This document shows, one piece after another, positions 55,016 to 64,000 of a stretch of DNA of 64,000 nucleotides (positions are counted from its first letter, which is position 1; each line of letters starts with the position of its first letter). The stretch comes from Limnephilus marmoratus (lineage: Eukaryota; Arthropoda; Insecta; Trichoptera; Limnephilidae): assembly GCA_917880885.1 (NCBI GenBank), contig OU862920.1:42567019-42631018 (forward strand). Reading direction: 5' to 3'. Under the pieces are notes generated by a model. It made no database searches. It saw only the letters and a list, made by a program, of their open reading frames with translations, and was not told the DNA's origin. The position numbers and the translations under genes are program-made.

Positions 55016-55904
55016 ACCTACTTAAAAAAAACGAAATAAGTGGAAAAATCTATTAAGGCACAAACTTTTTTGGTCAAGATTTTCAAAACAGCATTTTCTT
55101 TGCAAAAACCAAAAGATTAGATTTTGGTCCGATTTACTTACATAAAATATTTTTAAAAACTATTAAGTTTCACGTACAGAAATTTCAATTGGAGAGAACC
55201 CATTGACAACGAATATCGTCAAGACGTTATTTGGACTAAATCTATTGATTTTCACGAGTAGGTATTGTTTAATAATATAAAATATTCATATACTTCTACA
55301 ATAATATACCAACGTATTCTAGTTGTGTAATTTTCTCTTTTCTTGTCAATTATTTTAATTTTTTTCTTTAACTTCAATTCTTTTCTTTTATTTAATAAAT
55401 TAATTTTTTTTAACTTTTTGGTTACATTTCTATTAAGGACTTTAAATTTATCTTTCTTCTCAATTTCATTTCAAATAAAAAAAGTGTGTGTATCTTGTCT
55501 TGGTTAATAAATAATAAAATGAAAAATACGTAAAGATTATGTTCAATGCCTACCAAACGATTGTTAGCTGCTGTCACTTTACTTTTTAAAGTCATTAATT
55601 CTCTTGTTGACAGTTCTACATTATTGCAACTGATTTCATGTTCCTAATAGAGTCACGCGAAACAAAAATATCTTTATCTTTAACAATAACGTAAATATCA
55701 AATCCTTTATAAACCCTTTTATACCACGCATACACAGCTTTGGAAGTAGCTGATATTTTTCATAGCACCGGAAGAACCAAAAAAGCATTTCACGTATTTT
55801 TTTAAAAATTTTAAGTTGAGAGTTTGTTTTCCTTAGCTTCATTGCAAAATTTAGTTAATTTGATTCAGCCTGGTATGTTAATACTGTGAAATTTTTTTGT
55901 AATC
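55016..55904. other. Gap with no gene recognised
   Basis: Very AT-rich; no coding region, RNA gene or listed repeat seen. Confidence 0.35.
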
Positions 55905-56425
55905 TTTAAAAATTTAGAAAACTAAAGTAGACAAGAGTTGGGGAGACTACGAAGCACCTTTTTTATCAATCTGAAAGATGATTTTTTCCTTATTTTTGTC
56001 GCCGAATTCCAGTGCCATTTCCTGTACATTAGGTCATCTTATTAGTATTTGAGTTTTCTTCTTCGGAGTCGCTAGATGTCGCTTTCTTTTGTGTTTTCTT
56101 TGCCTATTCATTTTGTAGTGGTTTGAAGATAGGATATTGATTTTACAAAATTCGATCCTTGGTCCGCTGATTGTCCGGTCGCTAAGGTTCGTCAGGCGCT
56201 TCATACTACTAGACCAAAGAACACTTGCGTGGGACAGTGGATTTATCGTATTATATTGGAACCGAGTACTCATGAAATAAATAAATATTTTATTGCTATC
56301 TCATTCGCTGGCAGGCTAAATTCAAATGATGTGTTTGTCTCGTTTTAGTGTCGCTCACTTCTTCTTCTTGTTCATCGAGTATCAAAGCACAACGGTGCAA
56401 AAGAAGTTTTCACTTAAAAAATAAA
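55905..56425 (+). mobile_element. Long MITE C copy
   Basis: 'aaaactaaagtagacaagag' at the left and 'cacaacggtgcaaaagaagttttcactt' at the right. The inner segment 'cttcttcggagtcgctagat...ttttctttgcctattca' is shared with 11790-12060 but not with the short copies. Confidence 0.65.
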
Positions 56426-56504
56426 AATGTACTCATCGTATTATAAATTATAAGTTACTAAAATAAAAGTAGCTTCGCATACAGATTTGATGATTATCGC
56501 AACG

Positions 56505-56960
56505 ATTTGGGCTACCAATCATCTTTCGTATTCATCGATCATAAATTAGCGATCTTTGCCAAGTGGAAAGTTTTTCGAGCCAACTGCGGCGCCGACACCC
56601 GCAGAACAGATAATATTTGGAAGCCGACAACCGTCCGAGATCCTTCTGACAAGTTTACTCTCCGAAAACCATCTGAAGATTCAACAATTCAGACAACAAC
56701 TGTTACTGGCCGCTGTGATAATGTACTAGAATAACCCCGGGCGGGAAGACCTCAGGGTGGAGGCGTTCGGTATCTTTCCGTGATGTCAGAGCTGGCAAGA
56801 CGCTCGCTGCATTGCTTTGCTTGGTTTAAGTTTAAGGTGAGCTCGACGCTCAGGCGGGACACACAACCAGAGCCGAATCCGACACATTGTCATTGAGTTC
56901 TTTCGCTTTTCTTTGGTTCAAGTGAAATTAATTTTAAAAGATTTCTCAAAAGCGTTTTTC
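56505..56960. other. GC-richer block of unknown origin
   Basis: Moderately GC-rich. An open frame (plus, 75 codons, ending at 56734) reads YQSSFVFIDHKLAIFAKWKV. Downstream 'taaggtgagctcg' at 56835 resembles a donor site. May be an exon of an unknown gene or a transposon piece; not recognised. Confidence 0.2.
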
Positions 56961-57036
56961 TTGAACATGTGGCCTGTTGAAAGCCGAAAGATCTTAAATA
57001 AATTGTCGACCTTAGTTTTCCTTCAAATCAGTTTAC

Positions 57037-57095
57037 ACAGTGTCGAGAAACTTGTAGTACAAGCGGAAAACTGGTGAATCTACATCGCAGACAAC
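57037..57095. mobile_element. Mariner-type MITE end fragment
   Basis: Second copy of the block at 26752-26830, directly abutting the MITE C copy. Confidence 0.4.
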
Positions 57096-57097
57096 CA

Positions 57098-57320
57098 AAA
57101 AAAATCAGAGTGAGCATTTCACACGCGGTAGAAGTGAAAGTTTCTGAAAACCAAAGTAGACAAGAGTGGGGAGGCTACGAAGCACCGCAAAAAGGGAAGA
57201 CTGAATAGTCTATCTCATTCTCTCGCAGACTAAATCTTGTAGATGTGCATATGTGTTCGTCTCTTTTTAGTGTCCCTAGTTTTCGTTTCACAACGGTGCT
57301 AAAGAAGTTTTTTCTTTAAA
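57098..57320 (+). mobile_element. MITE C copy
   Basis: 'gagcatttcacacgcggtag', 'agtagacaagagtggggagg', 'ctacgaagcaccgc', 'gtctctttttagtgtccct', 'cacaacggtgctaaagaagt'. Typical short form. Confidence 0.75.
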
Positions 57321-57509
57321 AAAAAAAATAAAAATGGGTCATCGATTACATCAGAAAAAAAGCGAAAAATAAATAAGAGTATGTACGAAGATATATATGT
57401 ACAGGAATCTTCACAGAGCTGTTCGTACATAATGGAAGACAGAAGTGTCAGGAAAAGCAGTCAGTCGACTTTGTGCTCGCGTGCAGTAAGCATTGTGCTT
57501 ACACACTCA

Positions 57510-57665
57510 TTTCGTGCGCCGAGACCATGACACACCTCACCCTATGAACCCGCGCACTTCCGCTAAATCACCAAACGTAGCGAATCACTTGGGGTGACCT
57601 ACGACAGAGGTGTTGGTTATCCAATAAATGGTTCCCGGGCGACGGTTCCCACACCAGCCTCCCAA
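57510..57665 (+). repeat. Repeat B, right half
   Basis: 'gacacacctcaccctatgaa', 'cgcactTccgctaaatcacc', 'cacttggggtgacctacgac', 'ggttcccgggcgacggttcc'. Confidence 0.6.
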
Positions 57666-58109
57666 AATGAAGGTAGGTTAAACAATTGTTAAAAAAAAAC
57701 TTAGATTTTTACTACTTATATGAAATATTTAAAATATGAAAATATTTTTTAGTCCGTTTGGGGTAATTCCGAATTCTCAAAAAGTGTAATGTTTGAACTT
57801 ACACCCCTTGTGTTTAATTTCAGATAACAATAAATTACGTCATAAAAATACAAATCTTTATCATGTAAGCATATGTTTCAACGAATTATATCATTATAAA
57901 TACTTACCCCAAACGTCATTCTACTTACTCTACACCGAGGGGTAAATACAAATTTCTTATTTTTTTTTTAATATTTTCAATTGAACTATGTTGATTGTTA
58001 TTAAGCTTGTATTGTGTATTTTATGGAAATGTTTATTTCAATAACCAAAAAACAAGTTCTTGCTTATGTGTCGAAGTCCCCCCAACCTCTCATGTGTTAT
58101 TATTATTAC

Positions 58110-58330
58110 AGGACGAAATACCAAACTGAAGTCAGTGGGACTATGGACTACGGTATGAAAAAGGCTGAGGTTGGAAGAAGCCTGGAAAATAAGTAAACGG
58201 TGAAAAGGTGGGAAGGACTTGACTCAAAAGATCTGGTTACTAAACATAGTTAAAGCCACATATAGCAACGATATCTAAATGGTTTTCTCTCACCAGGATT
58301 AAAGAGAGTTTCTTTCGCTCTCAAGAATGA
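58110..58330 (-). repeat. SINE A fragment
   Basis: 'gtcagtgggactatggacta', 'ctggttactaaacatagtta', 'aagccacatatagcaacgat' follow the body of SINE A; diverged and head-less. Confidence 0.5.
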
Positions 58331-58335
58331 AATTA

Positions 58336-58549
58336 AACAGGTTGTTTCAAAAAATTTGTCGAATTCATCAAATATTTGAAGTCAATTTTCATGTCCTGTG
58401 TAAATTATATTCATGTTCTGTGATTATTTCAGTTTTATTAAGCAAATGGCCTATAATGATAAAATAACAGAATTTGAATAGAACCTACACAGAACGTGAA
58501 AATTAACATCAAATACTTGATGAATTCACCAAATTTTAAACAACCTGTC
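58336..58549. mobile_element. MITE with about 90-bp inverted repeats
   Basis: Left ACAGGTTGTTTcaaaaaatt, 'cgaattcatcaaatatttga'; right, reversed, ACAGGTTGTTTaaaatttgg, 'tgaattcatcaagtatttga'. The arms continue to 'ttcaaattctgttatttta' near the centre. Confidence 0.8.
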
Positions 58550-59454
58550 CTAAGTTGGTTCTTGGAAATTAAGTTTCATGGATTTCCAGATCTGCTTTCC
58601 CAACATGACTACAGACTACAGTCATTTGAAAGAAAACACATATTTCAAACAAAAAATGCAGCACTACATACACGTTATAATCTGCAAAAGCGCACGACAC
58701 AACACAAGCACAACACAAAAGTACCGTTTTAAACTAGGTATCAATTTATGAAGTACACCTAATAAGCTCACTGTGTTAGATATTATTGTTGCATAAAATA
58801 ATAGGTATTCAAACTAAATGTTTGTTTGTTCTGCCAAAACTTATGTCAAAAACCGACACGCGAGCACGTGTATGAACAGATTACGAATTGCCAAAGGCCA
58901 ATTGTATTATAACCGCGTTTTGAGAGAACTGATATACATTTTATTCGGAATCGATAAAATTGGGTTAGAGATATTTTTTAAAAATATTTTCATATAAACA
59001 AATAATAATCTTATATACTCGTATGGGAAATCCTTGAATCTTAGATACTAGCAATAACAATAAATTCTTCATTATAATTGACGTAATACAAACATAACTA
59101 AACTAAGTCCCAATAAATTTCCCCAATACCATTTCTTCGGGAATGATTTTTCTGATCCGGCTTCGTTCGTGTTAAAAAACTTTAATATGAAAACTTTTTC
59201 TTCTTTTGGATGAAATCTCTTCTATCTTCTTTTATATATTCTCGTGTTAAAGAATAATTTTTAAAATCTGATATCATTATGGTAATGATGCAGCAAGGTA
59301 AAATTAGTTGTGAGTTCCTAGAAATTGTTACCGCAAAAACCATCCTAATGATATCACACCAACATTCCTTGGTTTTTGATGCTTCAGAAAATAGATATCT
59401 TGTCATTGAGAGTCGGTACGCTTCGAATTCATTGGCGAGTTTTTTTCATATAGT
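58550..59454. other. Gap with no gene recognised
   Basis: AT-rich; no coding region or listed repeat seen. Confidence 0.35.
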
Positions 59455-59970
59455 GTAAATTATTCGAAATAACGACTGAAGTAAAACTTCTTTTGCTCCA
59501 TCCATATGATGGGAAGAGATAAAGAAAATGTGCGCGCGCACTGCTCTTTTTTGCGCGTACAGTGTGATACAGACAATAGGCCTGCACTGTGTCTTAGATG
59601 TACGAAACGTAACTGGCTATGAGAGGAAGAGAGAAAGAAAATGTGTGTTCGCTCCTCTCTCTCTTGCCCCTACAGAAAAATACGAAACGTAACTCTCTTT
59701 TCCGGCTTCCGGCAATCTTTCCCTGCGTTGATTGCCGGAAGACGAGGTTCTGGAAGAAGGAGAACCTCATGGCAGAAAAACCTGACACACTGGTTTGGCC
59801 GGTCTACCGTAGAGCTGTTCTCGGCTGCAGTAAACAAAGTCCGCGTAGCCAACTTCCGTTGAACGGACAGGGCACAAGAATAAGAACTCTCTCTCTTTCT
59901 ATCTTCACTAATTTATATCTCCAGCTTACTCCCCAAGTAAAGCGTGCGTAAAGAAGTTTTACTGCAAAAA
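59455..59970. mobile_element. MITE E, intact copy
   Basis: Ends TGAAGTAAAACTTCTTTTgc at 59479 and, reversed, TGCAGTAAAACTTCTTTacg at 59965. The interior is GC-richer, with 'tacgaaacgtaact' twice and 'cactaatttatatctccagcttactccccaag'. The interior open frames on both strands mirror each other and are not genes. Confidence 0.7.
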
Positions 59971-60950
59971 AATCATATTTCACAACTACAAGCTACAATA
60001 TCTACTAGTATACTAAAATAATTTAACACTAGGGGCCTTATTTATAAACGTATTATAAATTTTACACTACTGATAACAAAACACCCATACATATGAATAT
60101 TGTTTATTGGTTGAATATTTAAATTGTTTTTTTTTTTTAAATTAGATTATATAATTTAGTTATTTGGTCACAAAAGATTGTTATTTGGTCACAAAACTTT
60201 TTTTTTTTTTATTATTTGGTAACTAAATTTCATTATTATCGCAAAACTTTCATACAAATAATCACAGTTAGCCATTTAGTTAAAATTCAGCGGTAAGTAG
60301 TCAGCTTTTGTATCTATTTTCAAAAGGATAATAAATTGTTTCACAAGAGAAATATTTCTATTCAGCACATGACTTAAATTAGTTGAATCTGGTTTAAACC
60401 GGTTTCTGGACGGGAAAAGTTGGCAAGACCCCATAATTTAACAAACTGGGCATGAAGACCACGTCAGAAAATCGTAAGTCGAAAACAGAATTACATCAAT
60501 ATTTGAATTTATTAAACATATATTATTTTACCATATATTAAATACCACCATATATTAAACTCATTAATTAAAAAAGATATTACCGGCAAGTATTTTCTTT
60601 TAGAGCTTTTTCGAAACCCACACTGTCGTACAGTCGATTGTACGTGAGCGATGACACGCACACTTCGCGTTTCATCAACTAGAGTTCCCTGACATATTCG
60701 ATTAGAGTATGTCTTTCATCGTTTAGTATCTCAAGGGTAGTTTTAATTAACGATCAACGTTTGCCGGTTAACACTGAACTTGGAATATTTAATGTAATTA
60801 ACTTAATTACTTATCGTGCTGATTGCTCGTTTTTAGATGATGAACTAATAATCCATTAAATATTTCCTCTTTTTAATGGGTAGTAAATAAATACTATATA
60901 AATATTAGTGTAGATAGATTTGTACCGATACTTCCGAGTTCCCGGCATGT
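59971..60950. other. Gap with no gene recognised
   Basis: AT-rich; 'ttatttggtcacaaaa' is repeated in tandem near 60155-60195. No coding region called. Confidence 0.35.
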
Positions 60951-60974
60951 GTACAATGCCATTTAAATAAAGGT

Positions 60975-61235
60975 GTTGTTCCCTTGACCCTTTTCCCTCT
61001 CGCGTTCTCCCTCCGCCTTCTCCGGCTTCCGCCTCCCCTCTTCCGGCGAACCTCCCCCACCCCCCTCACGCGTTCCTCTCCCCACCTCCTGCGTTCACTT
61101 TACACATTCCCCGCTTTCCCCTCTGCCGCGTTTGCTTTATACGTTCCCGTATTCCCCCCTCCAGGGAATCCTCCCCTCTTTCGTTCCCCCCGCCCCTCCC
61201 GGATTTCCCTCCCCTCCCACCTTACCTTTCTTCCA
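60975..61235 (+). repeat. C-rich pyrimidine tract
   Basis: About 260 bases in which the plus strand is almost all C and T (tccctccgccttctccgg, cccccacccccctcac, ccctccagggaatcctcccc). The 102-codon frame here is Pro/Ser/Leu/Arg-rich and is a by-product. The 3' flank has 'aagtttcatcgcaatcggatgg', a phrase found at the end of dispersed repeats such as H. Confidence 0.6.
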
Positions 61236-61250
61236 TTAAACTATGTGAAA

Positions 61251-62030
61251 TGCACTAATTTTTCAAACAACTTTCGCGTCATCTATTGCTGAATTTTTAT
61301 ACAAATTTTATGACATCAGAGCTCACCGGAATACATAGAAATCTCATAACAACTCACCAAAGTTTCATCGCAATCGGATGGTTAGCATAAATAATTTCAT
61401 AACGCTTGAGCTCCCTATTAGGGAATGTACCCATACTACATGACCAACTTTTTGCAATTTTTAAACCCCCCCCCCCCATCTGCTTCATACAATACACAAG
61501 TATTTACTCTTTATTTCGTTCATCCACTCAGTATGCCCACACCATCTACTCAATTAAAAAAAATATTGCTAATTAGTTAAACAACTGTCATTACGTACCC
61601 TGGAATGCTGGTAAAGCAAAACAGGAACTAATATAAAGTGGATTCAGAAAATCGGAGATAATGAAACAAGTCCCTATTTAGAAATTCGTAAAAATTAACC
61701 CTTTCTTTTAAGGGCCCGCAACCCGGATTTGTACCGATTTATTACATATTTCCCTTAAATACGGTAAGTTTTAAAGCTCTAAAATAATATATATTATTCT
61801 TGAAGATAATATCTAGACTTTGCCCACGCCGAAACGCAAATTATATATAATTTCCTCGATAGAAAAAAATCGCAAAGTATGCTCCAAAAATTATTATAAA
61901 CATGTTTGTTTCAGTTATTTTACAAGTTATATATATGGAAAAATTCACAGTGTTTCTTTAAATGCTGTTTAGGATAATTCCCGCGAGATTTTTGCTCTAT
62001 TTTAAATGAGTCGTGATTTTGTCGCTGTAA
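61251..62030. other. Gap with no gene recognised
   Basis: AT-rich; a C12 run at about 61467. No coding region called. Confidence 0.35.
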
Positions 62031-62031
62031 A

Positions 62032-62074
62032 TCTCTCCATCTTCTTCTTTTCGGGCCTGGTTGCAGAGCCTTAA
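62032..62074. repeat. 43-bp motif shared with 6687-6729
   Basis: 40 of 43 bases equal the block in the transporter intron, including 'cttttcgggcc' and 'ggttgcagagccttaa'. The flanks are unrelated. Confidence 0.6.
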
Positions 62075-62409
62075 TATGCAAACAAAAGAATCGAGAACGT
62101 TCCAAGATCCTGCTACTGCAAAAAAAAATGTTTGTTGCATTGTGAATTATTTGATTCGAACGATTTAATTATGACAAATATTTTATTGGACTCACTGCGT
62201 TGGTACGACTTTACGTCAACAAGACAGAGGGTGCCAGGCAAGAATGACGTAGACAATAATAAGATAGTATAAAGCAATAAGCACGTACACAATGATAGGC
62301 AGTACATCACCAACATATCTCTCTTCATAAACATTAAAATTATTAAACTTCAAAAATTATTGGACATAAACGGTGCGTGGGCTAGTCTCACAGAATGCAT
62401 TAGCGGTAT

Positions 62410-62690
62410 GTTTTCCAAGTGAATGAGGATATGTTATGACAGTATACTGGGTATAAGGGTTGAGAAAGGCCAGTGGTCCATAAATAGCATCATGTATAAT
62501 CAGCATCGAGTCTCTGAGGTTGTTCTCGCGGCCGCCCGAACCAGGTTACCCCATTTGACACGTCCAATAGAAGCCCGCAGAAGCGCTGTTGATTTGCGAC
62601 TCATTGGGACTTAATTGACGATGGGTTGATTGAATGTGTCAATGGCCATAATAGACAATAAACAAAACCCAGTCGCCGATACCGACCATA
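62410..62690 (+). other. GC-richer block of unknown origin
   Basis: A 63-codon frame, MRICYDSILGIRVEKGQWSI...LTRPIEARRSAVDLRLIGT, ends at 62614. The block is less AT-rich than its surroundings. I do not recognise it; a LINE 3' region is one possibility. Confidence 0.2.
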
Positions 62691-63599
62691 TCTAGTTATC
62701 GGGACGGCAATTGAAGGCAGATGATCATTTCAAAGATCATGGTCATCACTGATTTACTTCGGACTCGTGATAATTTAAGTACAGGGTTTTCTTAATTGCT
62801 TATTCTATATAATTTAGAACACATAATTGAAGGACGATGAAGAAAGACTGATTCGTCAATAGTGCCAAAATATACCGTGTACAGCGTCGGACGTGAAGAA
62901 AGAAGTTATAGAACCAGGATACATTTTCTCCATCCGAAAACCTGGCGATCTTAGGTAAAAGTACTGTGGTCAAAATTTTATAAGAATAGACAAATAAACT
63001 TAATTATTATTTATACTTATACATATTTTATTGTAAGAAAAAGTTAGATTAGGTACAATAATTATTAATAAAAAAAACATATGATTTATTTATATAATAA
63101 AAAAAATTATAAATGAAAAGAACAGAATCCAAGCAACCCAGTTTCCTAAATGAAAAAAAATTAAGATGCGAAAATAAATTAAAGAGATAGCAATTAAAAA
63201 TACATTTGGTAGTCAAAAATATTTAATTGACTATTAACATTTTAATATTTATATATATTTAATGTAATTTTAAAATTGATACATTGTTATTTTTTATATC
63301 TAGCGCAGTAACCCGTGAAAAATTACTGAATAGTCTGAATTCTTTGAAAAGTTCCAGTTTTAAAAATACACAAGAAAATAGTATTCTATTGAATACATTA
63401 CATTATTGATAGGTACTTTATTGATAGTCCGAATTCTTCACACGAATAGTTCCAATTTTGAAAATAACACTTAAATTCAAAGCAAATCCAAGCTCACTGA
63501 ACTATACAGTTTGTCAAATAAGAGTAGAAAATATATGAGGGCGCCACTGTTGATCAAATGGCAATACTAAACACATAATTCATGGTTAGAGACACTGAT

Positions 63600-63700
63600 T
63601 CATAGCTTTAATTTTTAAGAAATGTAGCATTAATTATTGAAAAAATAGCTTTTATAGCTTTAATTTTGCGTTTTCATAGCGTTTATAGCTAAATAGGATA
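63600..63700. repeat. Subterminal 'tatagctttaatttt' repeats
   Basis: 'catagctttaattttta', 'tagcttttatagctttaattttgcg' and 'catagcgtttatagct' lie just 3' of the hAT transposase end. hAT elements carry such short clustered subterminal binding sites. Confidence 0.4.
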
Positions 63701-63775
63701 ACGTCGAGGAATGGGAGTCGGCAAGAGGGGAAAAACAATTAAATTGGCAAAATCACTTGAAACATGTTTATTTTA

Positions 63776-64000
63776 TTATTGGTTGAATCTCAACATGGCA
63801 CATGTTTCTACAGTAGAGTGTGTCATGTTCGTTCTACGATCTGTCAATACAAGATTATAGCAACTAAAAAATCTTTCTGCGTCAACAATATTCACAGGGG
63901 CCCACACAGTCATCAGAGCTGCCTCAGCAAATTCTCTGTGTACAATTTTTACAGCTAAGAGTAGCTGAATTATGTCTACAGTGACTCCATCCCTCATTTG
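63776..64000 (-). CDS. hAT transposase C-terminus (runs off window)
   Basis: Minus strand, open from the right edge: DGVTVDIIQLLLAVKIVHRE, then MTVWAPVNIVDAERFFSCYN and LVLTDRRTNMTHSTVETCAM, ending LRFNQ. This is the C-terminal dimerisation domain of hAT transposases: P-V-(N/S)-x-V-D-x-E-R-x-F-S-x-Y, then L-(T/S)-D-R-R and a final aromatic-N. No stop or frameshift in the 73 visible codons. The catalytic domain lies beyond the window, so whether it is intact cannot be told. Confidence 0.8.
   Translation of the reverse strand, partial: QMRDGVTVDIIQLLLAVKIVHREFAEAALMTVWAPVNIVDAERFFSCYNLVLTDRRTNMTHSTVETCAMLRFNQ

Noticed and set aside
59594..59951. Frames of 60-110 codons on both strands near 59.6-59.9 kb
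   Set aside because: They lie inside MITE E and mirror each other across its GC-rich centre.
60984..61292. 102-codon Pro/Leu/Arg-rich frame
   Set aside because: A by-product of the C-rich pyrimidine tract; no domain, low complexity.
1..64000. CRISPR arrays, operons, phage or bacterial genes
   Set aside because: No regular spaced repeats and no dense coding; introns and transposons show eukaryotic DNA.

Overview
This is AT-rich insect nuclear DNA, most likely from a moth or butterfly (Lepidoptera). That assignment is inference from three things: multi-exon genes with short consensus GT-AG introns, interspersed TTAGG-type arrays (the insect telomere unit), and a dense mixed load of small SINEs, MITEs and decayed LINEs with the 'taggtacctac' texture common in lepidopteran intergenic DNA. 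There is no sign of operons, CRISPR or prokaryotic genes.

One clear host gene is present. It is an SLC36 (proton-coupled amino acid transporter) gene on the minus strand at 1467-8509. Five exons join without frame conflict into 481 codons plus a stop; all five have consensus acceptors and the four non-terminal exons have consensus donors. Only the 5'-most start exon or exons are not identified. Its introns hold fragments of the same repeats found elsewhere in the window.

The rest (about 8.5-64 kb) is almost entirely transposable-element stratigraphy. From left to right: a mariner inserted in a tRNA-headed SINE (8985-10115); an RTE-like LINE fragment inside a long MITE (11220-12190); a piggyBac remnant with intact TTAA ends inside another RTE fragment (13165-14510); a MITE with long inverted repeats (14505-15078); a hAT element with 8-bp target duplications and a GC-rich, possibly captured, interior (15572-16982); several LINE 3' ends (17.1-20.1 kb); a four-layer nest in which a SINE-like repeat is split by LINE-2, itself split by LINE-1 and by a solo LTR (20931-25665); a 3.6-kb hAT-bounded composite holding three head-to-tail LINE copies and a decayed BED-finger exon (27472-31113); a Penelope-like GIY-YIG remnant with a hammerhead-ribozyme-like 3' tail (38090-38748); a second hAT MITE, a large foldback with a nested MITE, and many MITE and SINE copies (40-60 kb); and the C-terminus of a hAT transposase running off the right edge (63776-64000).

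The strongest new-looking signals are RNA-level. One is a hammerhead fold in the Penelope tail with a perfect stem I. The other is a LINE 3'UTR hairpin seen in two copies with a conserved loop and compensated stem changes. No wholly new gene system is visible; the interest is in these RNA motifs, the nested insertions, and the hAT elements that carry non-transposon-like cargo.
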